Shown one piece after another: positions 51,101 to 60,122 of a DNA stretch of 64,000 nucleotides (its first letter is position 1; each line of letters begins with the position of its first letter). The position numbers and the translations under genes were made by a program. The stretch comes from Alcanivorax sp. S6407. GTDB taxonomy: Bacteria; Pseudomonadota; Gammaproteobacteria; Pseudomonadales; Alcanivoracaceae. Location: the NCBI RefSeq assembly GCF_023016115.1, contig NZ_JALKBH010000002.1, positions 434,001 to 498,000 of the forward strand, in the 5' to 3' direction. Under the pieces are notes generated by a model. It had not been told where the DNA came from, ran no database searches, and saw only the letters and a program-made list of their open reading frames with translations.

Positions 51101-51513
51101 TGGCCGCCTGTGCAGCCGGGGTGCCGCTGACCACCCGGATTCAGGGCCAGGATGGGCGCTTCACCCTGCTTCAGCTCACCCGCGAAGCCGCCCAGGGCTG
51201 CCTCGACCAATTGGGATACGCCTGGCAAGAGGCGCTCTGTCATCCACTTCCCATCGCCTGCGCCAGCGCCTTTGCCCTGCTGGCCGAGGACGACGAGGAG
51301 AAAGGCAGAAAAGCCGCGGAGCGCAAATACACCAGCAGCGATTTCAACCATGGCGAAGTGGATGACCCGGCGCTGGCCCGGGCCTGGCCGGATTTCGACA
51401 TCCTCTGGGGAGTGGAGCACGATGGTGAGCCGCGCTTCCTGCACTGGACCGAACAACTTTACGAACCCCTTTTCATCAACAGCCAGTGGGCCGAGCTGGG
51501 AGACGCGGTATGA
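48142..51513 (+). CDS. recC: Exodeoxyribonuclease V gamma subunit RecC
   Basis: A 1123-residue RecC, the subunit that splits DNA strands and recognises Chi in RecBCD. The N-terminal LHSNRLETLTEVVTDWL, LVQSNGMAQWLKLQLADALGISAGLRFQMPARFLW and the inactive helicase folds are as in other RecC proteins. Its TGA overlaps the recB ATG by four bases. Order recC-recB-recD without ptrA is usual outside the enterobacteria. Confidence 0.97.
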   Translation: MQNGLMVLHSNRLETLTEVVTDWLQRQPLAPLETETFLVQSNGMAQWLKLQLADALGISAGLRFQMPARFLWGAYRTVLGQDKVPLTSPFDKSRLLWRLYRLLPTLLDDDHFGPLRHFLADDQDCRKRHQLAERLADLYDAYQMYRADWLGDWEAGNDQLRKAHDRNAFDDFPDSQRWQAHLWRALLADMDNDQQGLSRSAIHEDFVAALKHADAPRGLPRRLIIFGISALPQQALEALAALSQHCQILMLVQNPCQHYWADIVEDRHLLRRQLDERKRHLTLLPENRVNPLLAAWGKQGRDFIGLLYDHDDPDSYRSTFHNQIDLFETQEPGSLLQQLQQDILDLAPQPAADQRPPLQADDSLHFAIAHSAQREVEILQDALLKRFASDPALQPRDVIVMVPDIEAYAPYIDAVFGRLERDDPRYLPYTLSDRSAGAASPMAQAMESLLHLPQWRFTASDILDLLDVPAVRQRFGIEESDLPQLASWIDQARIRWGLNSAQRHTLDVPGFEQNSWGFGLKRMLAGYLMGEGPAWCDIQPLDEVAGLGAELAGRLSKLLDSLECHWRACRDDATPAVWQQRFSQLLDDLFDAQEQDDQGLDASLRDALNDWLAACAEADFDKPLPLTVARRPLLDALNSESLSQRFMAGRINFCTLMPMRAIPFRHVCLLGMKDGDYPRPQQPMDFDLMRQWGQYRPGDRSRRDDDRYLFLEALLSARDSLYISWTGRNVRDNSERPPSVLVAQLRDHINQRWQSEHDAPVDALTLSHPLQPFSVQYFDARNDALTTYANEWRVLHDGHAPRVDNDQPLAPLTTQEPVSCSTLGRFLKQPVVHFFEQRLKAKLKQDRHVLDDSEPFGFDGLQRYQLQEQLASEALRAGAEHALPTMQASLDRLAASGDLPLPPFTEGSRDSLLVPLAEPLDDYFTLLAQAGEPQPQQEIRLQAGPLLLEDWLTDVRGSSGNPQRLVLHTGKLEKRHDKLTRDWVIHLAACAAGVPLTTRIQGQDGRFTLLQLTREAAQGCLDQLGYAWQEALCHPLPIACASAFALLAEDDEEKGRKAAERKYTSSDFNHGEVDDPALARAWPDFDILWGVEHDGEPRFLHWTEQLYEPLFINSQWAELGDAV

Positions 51514-54500
51514 GCGAGCAGCATGAACACCAGGCACTGCCGCTGCCGATTACTTTTCCTCTACACGGCACCCAGCTGATCGAAGCCAGCGCCGGTACCG
51601 GCAAGACCTTTACCCTGGCGGCCCTCTATCTGCGCCTGGTGTTGGGTCACGGCGAGGAACGCGCCTTCCACCGACCGCTGCTACCGCCGGAAATTCTGGT
51701 GGTGACCTTCACCGAAGCCGCCACGGAAGAATTGCGCGAACGAATCCGGGATCGACTGGCGGATGCGGCACGCACCTTCGCCAACCCCGACGCCAGCGCC
51801 GACGACGACCCGGTATTGTCGCAACTGCTGGCCGATTACGCCGATCCCGACGCACGTAAGCAGAGCGCCCAGCGTCTGGAGGCCGCGGCCCAATGGATGG
51901 ATGAAGCCGCTATCTACACCATCCATGGGTTCTGCAACCGCATGCTGAAGCAACATGCCTTCGACTCCGGCAGCCTGTTCAGCCTGGAGCTGCAGGAAGA
52001 TGCCAGCGACGAACAATTGCAGGCAGCACGGGACTACTGGCGCAACATTATTTCCCGCTTCCCGGTCAGCGCCGCCAACCAGTTGCAAAGCGAAAAGCTG
52101 GGCAACCCGGATACCCTGCTCAAGGAAGCCCGCCCCCTGCTGGGACTCCGGGAAGCCGACCCGGAGCAGCTGCCCGACAGCGTGAAACAGTGGCTGACGA
52201 CAACGGATCCCCAGGCTGAGCTGGACCGCCAGGCCCGCCAGCAACTGGCCGAGGTGCTGCCGGATTTCCTGGAATGGGTGCGTGCCGCGCAGGACAACAA
52301 GTGGCTCAATGGCAACAGCTACCGGAGCAAGAGCGTGCCCGGCATGCTCAAGGTGCTCAAGCGCTATGCCAGTGGCGAGGGGCTGCGCGACAAGGATTAC
52401 GACACCCTCTACAAGTTTTCTGAAGAGGGCCTCAAGCTCAGCAAGGGTGGCGAGGAACATCGCCCGGACTTTCTGTTCTGCAAGACCATGGACCGGGTGC
52501 TGGCCGGCCGTGACAACAGCCGACTACCACGCACCGACCTGCTTGCCCATGTGGCCGCATGGATTGACCGCCGTGTGGATCAGGTACGCAGGCAGACCGC
52601 CACGCTGGGTTTTGACGACATGCTGACCCGGCTGCGCGATGCGCTGGAAGGGGCCAACGGACAGCGCCTTTCTGCAGTGATTCGCGACCAGTTTCCGGTA
52701 GCACTGATCGACGAATTCCAGGATACCGATCCCGTTCAGTACGGCATTTTTTCCGCTGTGTATGAAGATCAGCCTGGCACAGGCTGGTTCATGATCGGTG
52801 ATCCCAAGCAGGCCATCTATGCCTTCCGTGGTGCAGATGTATTCACCTACCTGAAGGCCCGCGAAGCAACCACTGGCAACCACCATACCCTCGGCAAGAA
52901 CTTCCGTTCTGCCACGGCCATGGTCAACGCGGTCAACGAATTGTTCAGCAAGAGCGACGAGCGCTTCGGCGATGTGTTTCGCATGGCCAGGACCGGCAGC
53001 CCCTTTCCGTTTGAGCCAGTGGAAGCACAGGGCCGCAAGGAACAGCTGGAAATCGATGGTCAGGTCAGCGCCGGCATCACCCTGTGGGTGGATGATCGTG
53101 ACAAGGCGGTCAGCTCCGGGCAATACCGAGCGCAAATGGCCGAACGGGCCGCCACTGAAATCACCCACCTGCTCAATGGCGCCGAGCAGGGAAGAACCGG
53201 TTTCCGTAAAGGGGGCCATTTCCGCCCCCTGCAACCCAACGATATCGCCATCCTGGTTCGTGACCGTACCGAAGCGAAAGCGATCCGCGATGCGCTCATG
53301 GAACGCGCTGTGCGCAGCGTCTATCTGTCTGATCAGGACTCGGTCTTTGCCCAGCCGGAAGCTGCCGATCTTTTATTGATCCTGCATGCCTGCGCCAACC
53401 CGGCCTCCGACAACAGGGTTCGCAGCGCGCTGGCCTGTGCGGCGCTGGACATGGCCTATGCCGAGCTGGACGCCATCAACCAGGATGAAGTGCGCTGGGA
53501 ACAAATGGTGGAACAGTTCCATGGCTATCGACTGCAGTGGCAGCAGCAAGGCGTGCTGCCCATGCTGCGCAACCTGTTGATGGATTTTCATGTGCCGGTG
53601 CGGCTCAGTCAGAGCCTGGATGGCGAGCGGGCCCTGACCAACCTGCTACATCTGGCAGAACTGTTGCAGCACACTGCCACCCAGCTGGACGGTGAACAGG
53701 CCCTGATCCGATACCTGGAAGAAACCATCGAACAGCAGAGCAACAGCAGCAAGGAAAGCATCCTGCGCCTGGAAAGTGATGATGACCGGGTCAAGGTCAT
53801 CACCATTCACAAGTCCAAGGGGCTGGAATATCCGCTGGTGTATCTGCCCTTTATCTGCAGTTTCCGTCCCGCCGACAAGAACAAGCCACCACTGCGTTAT
53901 CACGACGCAGACCGGCTGCATGTGTCACTGGAACCGGATGCTGACGAGGAGCGCAAGGCCGACGAGGAACGTCTGGCCGAAGACATGCGCCTGCTTTATG
54001 TGGCGCTAACCCGGGCCTGTCATACCTGCACCCTGGGCATTGCGCCTTACGTGAAGGGCAACAACAAGACCAACCAGCTGAACAAGAGTGCCGTGGGTCA
54101 GCTGCTGTTTGGTGATGGCGTGGAGAACGGCAAGCTGAACCACCAGCTACAACCTTTTGTCAGTGATTGCGTGACCATCATGGCTGCGCCGGAAAGTCAC
54201 GATGACAGCTACCAACCCACTGAGCAGCAGCTGACGCTGACACCGGCGCAACTGCCACCGAAACACTCCCGCACCCCCTGGTGGATTGCCAGCTACAGTG
54301 CACTCAAACACGTACAGGAAACGCTTGCCCCTGCCGACCCGCGTAGCGATCAACTGGCAGAGCAGCCGGATCCCGAGGCCGAACCGGAGCAGCCACCGTT
54401 ACCCGGCACTATCCATGCGTTCCCCCGTGGCGCGGCACCAGGCACCCTGCTGCATGATTTTCTCGAGCAGGCAGCCAATCAGGATTTTGTCGCCACCCTG

Positions 54501-55133
54501 AATGCCCCGGAGGCATTCGAGCAGAGCCTCGACGAAAAGCTGCAGGCCCGCGGCTGGCAGGATCACCTTGCCGTCATTCAGCAGTGGTGGAAGGTAGCAG
54601 TGCAGACGCCGCTGCCGCTGGCCGAAGGCGCGGTAGCCTTGCGTGACATGGCCCTGTATGTGGCCGAGATGGAGTTCATGCTACCCGCTAGCCAGGTCAG
54701 CGTGGCGGCACTGGATGAACAGATTCGCAGTCATATCCATCCTGATATCTCCCGCCCCCGGCTGGAAGCCGATACCCTCAACGGCATGCTCAAGGGCTTC
54801 ATCGATCTGGTCTTCGAGCATCAGGGTAAATACTACGTGCTCGACTACAAATCCAACTGGCTGGGGGTGAATGACAACGCCTACACCCGCGACGCCATGA
54901 CCCGTGCCATTCTCGACAAGCGCTATGAAGTGCAATACGTGCTGTACCTGTTGGCACTGCACCGCCTGCTCAAGCATCGTCTTGGCGAAGACTATGATCC
55001 GGACCAGCACCTTGGCGGCGCCGTTTATGTATTCCTGCGCGGCATGCAGGGCCCGGCCGCCGGCACCGTATTCGACCGGCCGGAGACCGGGCTGATCGAA
55101 AGGCTGGATGCGATGTTTGGAGGTGAAAGATGA
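51510..55133 (+). CDS. recB: Exodeoxyribonuclease V beta subunit RecB
   Basis: A 1207-residue UvrD-like 3'-5' helicase with a C-terminal nuclease. Walker A is EASAGTGKT (25-33), helicase motif II lies in ALIDEFQDTDPVQYGIF, motif VI in LLYVALTRACHTC, and the nuclease aspartate/lysine pair is in VLDYKSNWLG (about 1112-1121). I chose the ATG at 51510 (MSEQHEHQALPLP), overlapping the recC stop. Confidence 0.97.
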   Translation: MSEQHEHQALPLPITFPLHGTQLIEASAGTGKTFTLAALYLRLVLGHGEERAFHRPLLPPEILVVTFTEAATEELRERIRDRLADAARTFANPDASADDDPVLSQLLADYADPDARKQSAQRLEAAAQWMDEAAIYTIHGFCNRMLKQHAFDSGSLFSLELQEDASDEQLQAARDYWRNIISRFPVSAANQLQSEKLGNPDTLLKEARPLLGLREADPEQLPDSVKQWLTTTDPQAELDRQARQQLAEVLPDFLEWVRAAQDNKWLNGNSYRSKSVPGMLKVLKRYASGEGLRDKDYDTLYKFSEEGLKLSKGGEEHRPDFLFCKTMDRVLAGRDNSRLPRTDLLAHVAAWIDRRVDQVRRQTATLGFDDMLTRLRDALEGANGQRLSAVIRDQFPVALIDEFQDTDPVQYGIFSAVYEDQPGTGWFMIGDPKQAIYAFRGADVFTYLKAREATTGNHHTLGKNFRSATAMVNAVNELFSKSDERFGDVFRMARTGSPFPFEPVEAQGRKEQLEIDGQVSAGITLWVDDRDKAVSSGQYRAQMAERAATEITHLLNGAEQGRTGFRKGGHFRPLQPNDIAILVRDRTEAKAIRDALMERAVRSVYLSDQDSVFAQPEAADLLLILHACANPASDNRVRSALACAALDMAYAELDAINQDEVRWEQMVEQFHGYRLQWQQQGVLPMLRNLLMDFHVPVRLSQSLDGERALTNLLHLAELLQHTATQLDGEQALIRYLEETIEQQSNSSKESILRLESDDDRVKVITIHKSKGLEYPLVYLPFICSFRPADKNKPPLRYHDADRLHVSLEPDADEERKADEERLAEDMRLLYVALTRACHTCTLGIAPYVKGNNKTNQLNKSAVGQLLFGDGVENGKLNHQLQPFVSDCVTIMAAPESHDDSYQPTEQQLTLTPAQLPPKHSRTPWWIASYSALKHVQETLAPADPRSDQLAEQPDPEAEPEQPPLPGTIHAFPRGAAPGTLLHDFLEQAANQDFVATLNAPEAFEQSLDEKLQARGWQDHLAVIQQWWKVAVQTPLPLAEGAVALRDMALYVAEMEFMLPASQVSVAALDEQIRSHIHPDISRPRLEADTLNGMLKGFIDLVFEHQGKYYVLDYKSNWLGVNDNAYTRDAMTRAILDKRYEVQYVLYLLALHRLLKHRLGEDYDPDQHLGGAVYVFLRGMQGPAAGTVFDRPETGLIERLDAMFGGER

Positions 55134-55140
55134 GCTGCGG

Positions 55141-55297
55141 GCTTCAAGCTGCAAGCTACAAGCTACAACACGGGCAAGTCTTTAGCCGCCCCCCAGCCTT
55201 TTTATCCGCGATTCACGGAAATGCGAACTCGGGCATGGCTTATCAAATCCCGGCTGCCTGTTCCCCGCCTTGCAGCTTGAAGCTTGTAGCTTGTAGC
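55141..55297. repeat. Heptad repeat with inverted arm between recB and recD
   Basis: Left arm GCTTCAA, GCTGCAA, GCTACAA, GCTACAA (55141-55168) and right arm TTGCAGC, TTGAAGC, TTGTAGC, TTGTAGC (55270-55297), largely complementary. The 186-base gap inside the recCBD operon holds this element and no ORF; a long cruciform or RNA hairpin can form. Confidence 0.75.
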
Positions 55298-55319
55298 TCA
55301 TACCCTTGGAGGGCTTGCC

Positions 55320-57257
55320 ATGCAATCTGACATGTTCACCACCCTCCACTGGCAAGACGCCCTCGATCAACTGCGTGACAACAATCAGCTGCGCGATCTG
55401 GATGTGGCGGTTGCCCGTTTTCTGGAACAGCATTGTCGCGACGCCAGCCATACTGTGCTGATGCTGGCCGCACTGGCCAGCAACCAGCAGGCCAGCGGCC
55501 ATCTGTGTATTGATCTGGGCAATGATCGACTGGAGCAACAGCTGTGGGGGACCAGCCCTCCGGAGAATGTGCAGGAATTACTGCCCGGCCATCCCCGGGA
55601 CTGGCTCGAGGCGCTGGCACAGAGTCCGCTGGTCAGCGACAACGGCAGCACCCCGCTGGTGCTGGACGATCAACGCCTGTATCTGAAACGCAACTGGTCC
55701 CAGGAAAAAGCCGTGGCCGAAGCCATCCGCCAGCGGCTGGCCACGCCATCCGGTCTGACAGCCGAGGATCTGCATGGCCCGTTGCAGGCCCTGTTCCCTG
55801 CCGGTGAAGATAACCACACCAACTGGCAGCAGGTGGCTTGTGCCCTGACCAGCCGCAGCGGCATCGGCATCATCACTGGCGGCCCGGGCACAGGCAAGAC
55901 CACCACCGTGGTCAAGCTGCTGGGCCTGCTGCAAAGCCTGGCCATGACACAGGGCCAGCGGCTGCGTATCCGCCTTGCAGCACCAACAGGTAAAGCGGCG
56001 GCCCGCCTGACAGAATCGATTGGCGACCAGGTAGCGGCCCTGCCCGTGACGGACGAGGTGCGTAACGGCATTCCCACCGAGGTCACCACCCTGCACCGAC
56101 TGCTCGGCACCCGGCCGGATTCACGGCATTTCCGCCACCACGCCCACAACCCCTTGCATGCCGACCTGGTGGTGGTGGACGAAGCCAGCATGATCGACAT
56201 GGACATGATGGCCTGCCTGCTCGGCGCGCTACCCGCCCATGCCCGACTGATCCTGCTCGGGGACAAGGACCAGCTGGCCAGCGTAGAAGCCGGGGCGGTG
56301 ATGGGCGATCTTTGCCGCCACGCCAGTGAGGGACGTTACCAACAAGACACCCTCGACTTTGTGAAACACAGTTGTGATGCGGATATCTCTCCCTTTGCTG
56401 AAAAAGCCGCCCAGCCTGGGACCGGGCTGGCCCAGTGCACGGCCATGCTGCGCACCAACTGGCGCTCCAAGGACAGCCCGGGGATCGGTACCCTGGCCAA
56501 CGCCATCAATGGCGCGGACAGTGCCGCCAGCCAGCAAAGCTTCCGCGATTTCCCGGGCAGCCTGCAACGGCGACGGTTGCAGGCCGACGATCAGCAGCTG
56601 GAAAGCCTGCTGGTGGAAGGCAGTGCCGGTCATGACGGCCTCCGTAGTCTATTCGCCGATGTGGTCCAGCCCCCCGCCGAGAATGACGCGCTTGATGAAT
56701 GGGCCCGGCGGCTACTCGGCAAGCTGACCCACCAACAATTACTCAGCGGCCTGCGCACTGGCTATTTCGGTGTCGAGCAACTCAACCAGCGCATCACCCA
56801 TTACCTGCAGCAACACAACCTGGCGCCGGAACGGGAATGGTATGCCGGCCGGCCGGTAATGATGACCCGCAATGACTATCAGCTGGGACTGATGAATGGG
56901 GATGTGGGTCTGACTCTGCCCGGGGAAAGCGGGCCGGATGGCCAGCGTCCGTTGCGCGTGGCCTTCCAGTTGCCCGATGGCCGCATCAAGTGGGTACTGC
57001 CATCGCGGCTGGACGGGATGGAAACCGTGTATGCCATGACAGTGCACAAATCCCAGGGCTCGGAGTTTCGGCATACATTGCTGGTACTCCCGGATGCCCC
57101 CCACCCGCTGCTCACCCGTGAGCTGATCTACACCGCCGTGACGCGTGCCAGACAATCCTTCACCCTGCTGGAATATGGTCCGCCGGGGGTGTGGGAAAGT
57201 GCCGTGAATAAAGCCACCTGGCGAGCCTCAGGGCTGTCCCAGCGACTGCAGGACTGA
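55320..57257 (+). CDS. recD: Exodeoxyribonuclease V alpha subunit RecD
   Basis: A 645-residue 5'-3' helicase. Walker A is GGPGTGKTTTV (about 187-197), Walker B is VVVDEASMIDMDMM, and C-terminal motifs VYAMTVHKSQGSEF and LIYTAVTRARQSFTLLE are present. It completes RecBCD, here separated from recB by a repeat element. Confidence 0.97.
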   Translation: MQSDMFTTLHWQDALDQLRDNNQLRDLDVAVARFLEQHCRDASHTVLMLAALASNQQASGHLCIDLGNDRLEQQLWGTSPPENVQELLPGHPRDWLEALAQSPLVSDNGSTPLVLDDQRLYLKRNWSQEKAVAEAIRQRLATPSGLTAEDLHGPLQALFPAGEDNHTNWQQVACALTSRSGIGIITGGPGTGKTTTVVKLLGLLQSLAMTQGQRLRIRLAAPTGKAAARLTESIGDQVAALPVTDEVRNGIPTEVTTLHRLLGTRPDSRHFRHHAHNPLHADLVVVDEASMIDMDMMACLLGALPAHARLILLGDKDQLASVEAGAVMGDLCRHASEGRYQQDTLDFVKHSCDADISPFAEKAAQPGTGLAQCTAMLRTNWRSKDSPGIGTLANAINGADSAASQQSFRDFPGSLQRRRLQADDQQLESLLVEGSAGHDGLRSLFADVVQPPAENDALDEWARRLLGKLTHQQLLSGLRTGYFGVEQLNQRITHYLQQHNLAPEREWYAGRPVMMTRNDYQLGLMNGDVGLTLPGESGPDGQRPLRVAFQLPDGRIKWVLPSRLDGMETVYAMTVHKSQGSEFRHTLLVLPDAPHPLLTRELIYTAVTRARQSFTLLEYGPPGVWESAVNKATWRASGLSQRLQD

Positions 57258-57260
57258 GCC

Positions 57261-57286
57261 GGCAAGGCGCGACCTGGCGCCTTGCC
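57261..57286 (+). terminator. Hairpin after recD
   Basis: GGCAAGGCGC and GCGCCTTGCC form a perfect 10-bp stem with a 6-base loop four bases after the recD stop. No T-run follows, so termination would need another factor. Confidence 0.45.
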
Positions 57287-57401
57287 TGCTCCACACGATC
57301 ACCATTCGGGCTCTCACAGGTGCTGTTGCCCGGAGGCCCGGGCGATTAGAATTCGCTCTGACCTCTGTTCAGCCACATTGCAAACGGAACCAGACCACCT
57401 C

Positions 57402-58232
57402 ATGTCGACCGAATTGACCCGCTCCTTATCCACCCTGGAGCAGCTGCGCCGAATTGAATCCAGCAAACTCTTTCAGGGCGCAGTTATTGCCATCATCATC
57501 CTTTCCGCACTGACCATCGGCGCCAACACCTATACCCTGCCGCCCCTGTTCAGCGACACGCTGGCGGTGCTCGACAGTGCCATCACGGTGTTCTTTCTGG
57601 TGGAGATCCTGTTCCGGCTTGGCGTTCACCCGGACAAGAAACGCTTTCTGCTGGATGGCTGGAATCTGTTCGACACCCTGGTGGTGATCGGCAGCCTGAT
57701 TCCCATGGACAATGCCGAGGTCGTGCTATTGGGCCGCCTGCTACGGGTTTTCCGGGTGTTGCGTCTGGTATCGGTGGTGCCGGAACTGCGCTTCCTGATC
57801 AATTCCCTGATCAAGGCGATCCCGCGTATGGGCTACATTGCCTTGCTGATGTTCATCATCTTCTACATCTACGCGGCCATGGGGTCCATGTTCTTCTCCA
57901 GCGTCGATGAAACCCTGTGGGGCGATGTGGCCATTTCCATGCTTACCCTGTTCCGGGTAGCCACCTTCGAAGACTGGACCGACGTCATGTACGCCACCAT
58001 GGAGAGCTATCCGCTCAGCTGGCTGTACTACCTCAGCTTCATCTTCCTCACCGCCTTCGTTTTCCTGAATATGATGATCGGCGCCATTCTGGAAGTCATG
58101 AGCGAGGAGCAAAACGCCAAACAGGCGGAAGAGGCCCACGGTGAAAGAGAACGTATGACCCGCCAGCTGACGGAAATCCAGACAGAACTGGCCGAGCTCA
58201 CCCGATTGGTGCAATCCAGAAACAAGGGATAA
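57402..58232 (+). CDS. NaChBac-family voltage-gated cation channel
   Basis: A 276-residue one-domain channel subunit with six transmembrane segments and a C-terminal coiled coil (about 235-270, QAEEAHGERERMTRQLTEIQTELAELTRLVQ). S4 is VLLGRLLRVFRVLRLVSVVPELR with arginines at 112, 115, 118, 121 and 130, one every third residue at the start. The pore loop reads LTLFRVATFEDWTDVMY; filter residues T188-D194 are TFEDWTD. Sodium channels such as NavAb have TLESWSM, whereas the calcium-selective mutant CavAb has TLDDWSD. The two aspartates D191 and D194 match CavAb. I chose the ATG at 57402. Confidence 0.93.
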   Translation: MSTELTRSLSTLEQLRRIESSKLFQGAVIAIIILSALTIGANTYTLPPLFSDTLAVLDSAITVFFLVEILFRLGVHPDKKRFLLDGWNLFDTLVVIGSLIPMDNAEVVLLGRLLRVFRVLRLVSVVPELRFLINSLIKAIPRMGYIALLMFIIFYIYAAMGSMFFSSVDETLWGDVAISMLTLFRVATFEDWTDVMYATMESYPLSWLYYLSFIFLTAFVFLNMMIGAILEVMSEEQNAKQAEEAHGERERMTRQLTEIQTELAELTRLVQSRNKG

Positions 58233-58264
58233 TGGTCACGGCACCTTTCGGGTTTTGCCTTTCC

Positions 58265-58314
58265 CGTGTTGCGTGTTGCGTGTTGCGTGATGCGTGATGC
58301 GGCCGCAGAGCGGC
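58265..58314 (+). repeat. Heptad repeat and GC-rich palindrome before terminator
   Basis: Five units (CGTGTTG three times, CGTGATG twice; 58265-58299) lead into CGGCCGCAGAGCGGC. Same module as 4621-4682. Confidence 0.7.
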
Positions 58315-58321
58315 AAAAAAA

Positions 58322-58350
58322 AACCGCGCCATTTATGACGCGGTTTTTTG
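58322..58350. terminator. Bidirectional terminator between the channel and LolB-DUF2236 genes
   Basis: AACCGCG and CGCGGTT arms, with A-run before and T-run after; it can end both convergent transcripts. Confidence 0.9.
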
Positions 58351-58367
58351 GGGCCGTTCTGCGGCGG

Positions 58368-60017
58368 TCAGTTTACGATGCGTTCCTTGTCGAAGAAGGC
58401 TTCGATCAACCACTGGTTGTAACCCCCCAGGCGCTTGCCGTCCAGACGAGCTTCCGCTTCACGATAGATCGCGTGGCGCTCCATGCTCTTGGGCAGCAGC
58501 ACCGCCATGGTCCATGCACCGGCACGCATCCAGCCGTAATTGAGCTTCTGCCACAGACCATACTTCATGTTGTACTGGTCACGGATACGCGGCGGCAGCT
58601 CTGCGGCGGTGATGATTTCCTGGCCCCACAGCGGCATGATCATCCAGAACGACTTGGGATCGAACAGATCCTTTTTCAGCTGCAGGGCGTTATTGGTAAC
58701 CGTCAGCTGAGGGCTGGCCCACATGGCTTCGTTGTAGGCCATGAACTCGTTCCAGTCTGCCGGCAGTGCACTCTCAGGAATCCCGAACAGCATGGCAAAC
58801 AGTTTGGTTTCCTCGTAGTACTGATCTTTCTCTTCCTGGGTCAGTTTGCCGATCATTTCCTCATACATGTGCATGCTGGTTTCCCAGAGCGTCGCATGCA
58901 CCCAGATCATGGCGTTGATCTCGTTGGCACGGTATTCGGAGCCACGGTCAAACGCACCCGCCTGCTCGGTCACCTGGCCCTCGATTTCCTCATGGATGTC
59001 ACGCACCTGATTGGCGGACGTCATGGCCTGGGAAGTGCTGCCATAAACCATGTTGGAAATATGGTAGAAGGTCCGGCGCGCGCGACCCAGTGGATCATCA
59101 CGGACCACTGAATGTTCATCAATCCCCGCTGTCACCCAGGGGTGAGCCACCTGCAGCAGCAACGCACGACCCGCACCAAAACCGGAGGGCAACGCCAGCC
59201 CCGTCACCTTCCACATCATGGAATCCGGGCCATACAGACCTTCACGGGGGTTCGGCATCTTGTCACCGTGAATCTTTGCCAGCTGACGACAGAAATCCAC
59301 TTCGTTGATCCAGCGCGGCAAGGGAGCACTGCCATCACGTGGCACCAGCTGAGACACCACATCGCCACCCGGAGCAGGATCAGAACTGGCAGCTACCTGC
59401 TCATCACTGACACCCTGCTCACAGGGATGCGCCAGATAGCCGGTATCACCGCGCACCATCTTCAGCAGCATGCTCTTGTCGTCACCTTTCAGTTTGATGT
59501 CTGAAGGCAGACGATAATTTCCCTGCAGTGACATATAGTCGCGGTAGTAAATATTCCAGCCGGCTTCTTCAATCCGGTCTACTTCATAGCTGCCATCCTT
59601 GTAGACTTCGGCAGCCTCGGTGGCAGGCAGACCACGCAACCAGTAGGAAAGGTTGCCGGCAAGAATGTTGGCCTTGAGGTGTTCAGCCACTTCCTGGGCG
59701 TCAGCGCCACCCATGACATCGACACTTTCACTGCCTGGCTCGAACACATTGCCTCGAATGATCGCCCGGGGATCGCCCACGCGCTCATCCATCAACAAAC
59801 CAAGCTCATAATTCTCATCGATCTGCTGATAGTAGAAATAACTCTTGCTGCTATCACCGTCGGTGTACAGCTCCAGCTTCCCCTCTACCCGCCACTCACT
59901 CATCCCCTCCGGGGACTTTGGAACATAGCTGGACTCCTTCATGGAAGAACAGCCTTGCAGTACCAGGAACAGGGCAAGTAACAGCACCTTGCCATTGGCA
60001 AAAAGAAAACGACTCAT
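58368..60017 (-). CDS. LolB-like/DUF2236 (MpaB-family) fusion lipoprotein
   Basis: A 549-residue lipoprotein (lipobox LQGCSS, C23). The N-terminal region, about 40-190, resembles LolB (EWRVEGKLELYTDG, YFYYQQIDENYELGLLM, GNLSYWLRGLPATEAAEVY), the outer-membrane lipoprotein acceptor. After a linker with PCEQGVSDEQVAASSDPAPGG, the C-terminal region (about 255-549) is DUF2236/MpaB-like oxygenase: LLLQVAHPWVTAGIDEHSVV (near 286-305), INAMIWVHATLWETSMHMYEEM (near 367-388) carry the conserved histidines that would bind haem or metal. I chose the ATG at 60017, which has GAGAGG upstream. I know DUF2236 and LolB only as separate proteins, so the fusion is notable. Confidence 0.8.
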   Translation of the reverse strand: MSRFLFANGKVLLLALFLVLQGCSSMKESSYVPKSPEGMSEWRVEGKLELYTDGDSSKSYFYYQQIDENYELGLLMDERVGDPRAIIRGNVFEPGSESVDVMGGADAQEVAEHLKANILAGNLSYWLRGLPATEAAEVYKDGSYEVDRIEEAGWNIYYRDYMSLQGNYRLPSDIKLKGDDKSMLLKMVRGDTGYLAHPCEQGVSDEQVAASSDPAPGGDVVSQLVPRDGSAPLPRWINEVDFCRQLAKIHGDKMPNPREGLYGPDSMMWKVTGLALPSGFGAGRALLLQVAHPWVTAGIDEHSVVRDDPLGRARRTFYHISNMVYGSTSQAMTSANQVRDIHEEIEGQVTEQAGAFDRGSEYRANEINAMIWVHATLWETSMHMYEEMIGKLTQEEKDQYYEETKLFAMLFGIPESALPADWNEFMAYNEAMWASPQLTVTNNALQLKKDLFDPKSFWMIMPLWGQEIITAAELPPRIRDQYNMKYGLWQKLNYGWMRAGAWTMAVLLPKSMERHAIYREAEARLDGKRLGGYNQWLIEAFFDKERIVN

Positions 60018-60122
60018 GTCAGCCTCTCGTATTGTTGTCATTTCGCTGACAGAAAGCCCGGTGACAAATCAACCATCCCGGTTATCCGGGCGTGAATTGC
60101 CACAGGGCTCTCCCAGCAACGT

